17,780 bases of DNA from Pseudomonadota bacterium (GTDB lineage: Bacteria > Desulfobacterota > Syntrophia > Syntrophales > JADFWA01). Positions 16,347-17,780 of the stretch are shown here, piece by piece. The notes beneath the pieces are model-generated. The model did not search any database, was not told the DNA's origin, and saw only the letters and a program-made list of their open reading frames with translations. Each line of letters opens with the position of its first letter. Within the stretch, counting starts at the first letter, position 1. Made by a program: the position numbers and the translations under genes. Location of the stretch: assembly GCA_030610915.1 (NCBI GenBank), contig JAUWQS010000005.1, forward strand, positions 1 to 17,780, read 5' to 3'.

Positions 16347-17546
16347 CTACGTGCGGTAATGGGCATTGATCTTCACATAATCGAAGGAGAGGTCGGAGGT
16401 ATAGACACGAAAGGATTTGCCGCCCATATTTAGTTTTACAAGCATCCTGATATGGTCTTCCTCCATTACCTTTGTGATCTTTTTATCATCGATCTTCGTT
16501 CCCTTTCCGCCGGAGAAAAGGGAGACATCGCCGATGCTGACTTCAATCGCATCAGTCGAAAGATTCACACCTGCGGCGCCTATGGCGGACACAATCCTTC
16601 CCCAGTTGGGATCTTCACCGAAAAATGCTGTCTTCACTAAGTTGGATCCGGCAATACTATAAGCCACCTTCTTTGCATCCTTTCGGGATTTTGCGCCGTC
16701 AACGACGATCTCGATAAGTTTGGTGGCCCCTTCACCGTCCCTCACAATCGACCTTGATAAACCGGCCATCAGGTCCAGGAGCATCTCTTTAAAAATTGTC
16801 AGATTTTTTGATGGCCCGGCAAACTGCCTATTGCCTGCAAGACCATTGGCCAGTATTACAGCGGTATCATTTGTGCTCATGCACCCATCGACCGTGATGG
16901 CATTGAAACTCTTATCAACCGCCTGTCTGAAGACGGAATTGAGCAGGCGCCGGCTTATATCAGCATCGGTTATTATAAATGAGAGCATAGTGGCCATATT
17001 AGGCTCTATCATCCCCGCCCCTTTGGCTATTCCGCAGAGAGTAATCTCCTTTGAATCGATCCGCCCCTTTCGGTATTCAATCTTGGGGTGAGTATCCGTT
17101 GTCATGATTGCCTCTGCGGATGCCGGAATTCCTTCGGGGCTCAATCCCTTTGCCAACCTGTCCATTCCATTTTTAATCTTTTTTATCGGGAGCCTCTCTC
17201 CAATAACGCCTGTAGAGGCGACTAAAATCAAATCATCGGTTATATTTAATCTCCCGGAAACAGCCCTTGAGACCGCAAGCGCATCTTCATATCCTTCATC
17301 CCCCGTGGCGGCATTTGCGATGCCGCTGTTGGCAACAACAGCCTGGGCCATCCCGTTTTTTATCCTTTCCATATCAAGAATAACCGGCGCCGCCTTAAAA
17401 CAATTCTTCGTAAATACCCCTGCCGCTGTTGCCGGAACGGTGGAGAAAAGCAGGGCGAGGTCCTTTTTGCCGTCACCCTTTATCCCGACGTCGATCCCGC
17501 TTGCAAGAAAGCCTGGAACCATTAATTTTTTTGTGTCCTGAATCAT
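16347..17546 (-). CDS. argJ: Bifunctional ornithine acetyltransferase/N-acetylglutamate synthase
   Basis: A complete 399-aa ArgJ of the arginine pathway. It transfers the acetyl group from N-acetylornithine to glutamate, recycling acetyl; bifunctional forms also make acetylglutamate from acetyl-CoA. It is a cytosolic enzyme that self-cleaves before the nucleophilic Thr. Visible motifs are STGVIGE at 111-117, KGAGMI at 175-180, MATML at 184-188 with the nucleophile Thr186, STNDT at 224-228, and the C-terminal DLSFDYVKINAHYRT typical of the family. GAGG lies 7 bp before the ATG. The 222-CM-223 pair before STNDT differs from the more common DT but is unlikely to matter. Sequence alone does not settle whether it is mono- or bifunctional. 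It marks the conserved edge of the island; no other arg gene is in the window. Confidence 0.97.
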   Translation of the reverse strand: MIQDTKKLMVPGFLASGIDVGIKGDGKKDLALLFSTVPATAAGVFTKNCFKAAPVILDMERIKNGMAQAVVANSGIANAATGDEGYEDALAVSRAVSGRLNITDDLILVASTGVIGERLPIKKIKNGMDRLAKGLSPEGIPASAEAIMTTDTHPKIEYRKGRIDSKEITLCGIAKGAGMIEPNMATMLSFIITDADISRRLLNSVFRQAVDKSFNAITVDGCMSTNDTAVILANGLAGNRQFAGPSKNLTIFKEMLLDLMAGLSRSIVRDGEGATKLIEIVVDGAKSRKDAKKVAYSIAGSNLVKTAFFGEDPNWGRIVSAIGAAGVNLSTDAIEVSIGDVSLFSGGKGTKIDDKKITKVMEEDHIRMLVKLNMGGKSFRVYTSDLSFDYVKINAHYRT

Positions 17547-17560
17547 ATAGGAACCTCAGT

Positions 17561-17753
17561 TGAAATTAGAAATTAGAAATTGGAAATTTGGCCTTCATGC
17601 TTTTGTACTATTGATGAACACATTCAATTTTGTTCCACCTATCAAGGTCGTGCCAGATCATATCTGATAATGCTTCTGCCAGCTTGTAAACATCCAACTT
17701 GTAAACTCGTTTCATCTCTCCCAAATTTCTACTTTCCAATTTCAAGTTTCAAG
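17561..17753. repeat. AT-rich inverted repeats around the S23 stub
   Basis: GAAATTAGAAATTAGAAATT with a following GGAAATTTGG (about 17561-17591) is matched in inverse orientation by a related sequence at about 17720-17753 (read on the minus strand as TTGAAATTGGAAAGTAGAAA, then TTTGGG). Such AT-rich runs commonly flank four-helix-bundle (S23) genes in related genomes, from my recollection. Confidence 0.6.
17608..17715 (-). pseudogene. Truncated four-helix-bundle (S23-type) gene
   Basis: A 35-codon frame (MKRVYKLDVYKLAEALSD, then MIWHDLDRW) that matches the first helix of S23/four-helix-bundle proteins, normally about 120 aa. The frame ends at a TAG where helix two should start, and the remaining helices are absent. 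It lies within AT-rich inverted repeats directly upstream of argJ and is probably a decayed copy with no function. Confidence 0.6.
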
Positions 17754-17780
17754 CCGTGAACGGCTGCTAAGAATGAATGC

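Overview
The window looks like a chromosomal accessory (defence) island next to a housekeeping argJ gene. Composition, the argJ flavour, the four-helix-bundle (S23) stub, the REP/RAYT elements and the abundant small palindromic repeats suggest a Desulfobacterota (former Deltaproteobacteria) or related genome. This is inference; no rRNA or other phylogenetic marker is present. Every convincing gene lies on the minus strand, so transcription runs right to left.

Right to left: (1) 17.78-16.35 kb: a truncated S23 four-helix-bundle stub inside AT-rich inverted repeats, then a complete argJ. (2) 16.35-16.05 kb: a spacer with a 23-codon stub resembling the start of a PLD-like helicase, a TCGAGTGG inverted repeat and a 14-bp hairpin. 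(3) 16.05-5.97 kb: a type I restriction-modification operon with extra genes: hsdM; a HEPN-type nucleotidyltransferase-substrate-binding protein; hsdS fused at its N-terminus to an MNT nucleotidyltransferase domain; a DUF3644 protein; a 49-codon orphan HsdR N-terminus; a DUF6978-DUF1828/1829 gene pair; a RhuM remnant joined to a dead RAYT (REP-associated transposase); and finally an intact hsdR. Genes are joined by ATGA or similarly tight overlaps. REP palindromes have been absorbed in frame into hsdM and hsdS and abut the start of hsdR. (4) 5.96-5.64 kb: a MITE-like inverted repeat, then a clear sigma70-type promoter with two operator-like palindromes. (5) 5.63-1.05 kb: a compact three-gene operon: a RelA/SpoT-fold nucleotidyltransferase, a 514-aa AAA-type ATPase with a unique N-terminus, and a 752-aa STAND-like ATPase with winged-helix and TPR regions. 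(6) 1.05-0 kb: repeat debris and a small two-gene cassette (one protein a zinc-ribbon candidate) between near-perfect 25-bp inverted repeats.

How the parts may work together: HsdM, HsdS and HsdR should make a standard methylation/restriction complex. The MNT-HsdS fusion next to a protein with an RX4HXY motif suggests a MntA/HepT-like toxin-antitoxin pair hard-wired to the specificity subunit. The RelA/SpoT-ATPase-STAND operon is the best candidate for a little-described conflict system: a nucleotide or RNA pyrophosphokinase effector controlled by two NTPases, one with a TPR sensor-like region, under a tightly repressed promoter. These functional links are inferred from gene order and motifs; none can be proven from sequence alone.
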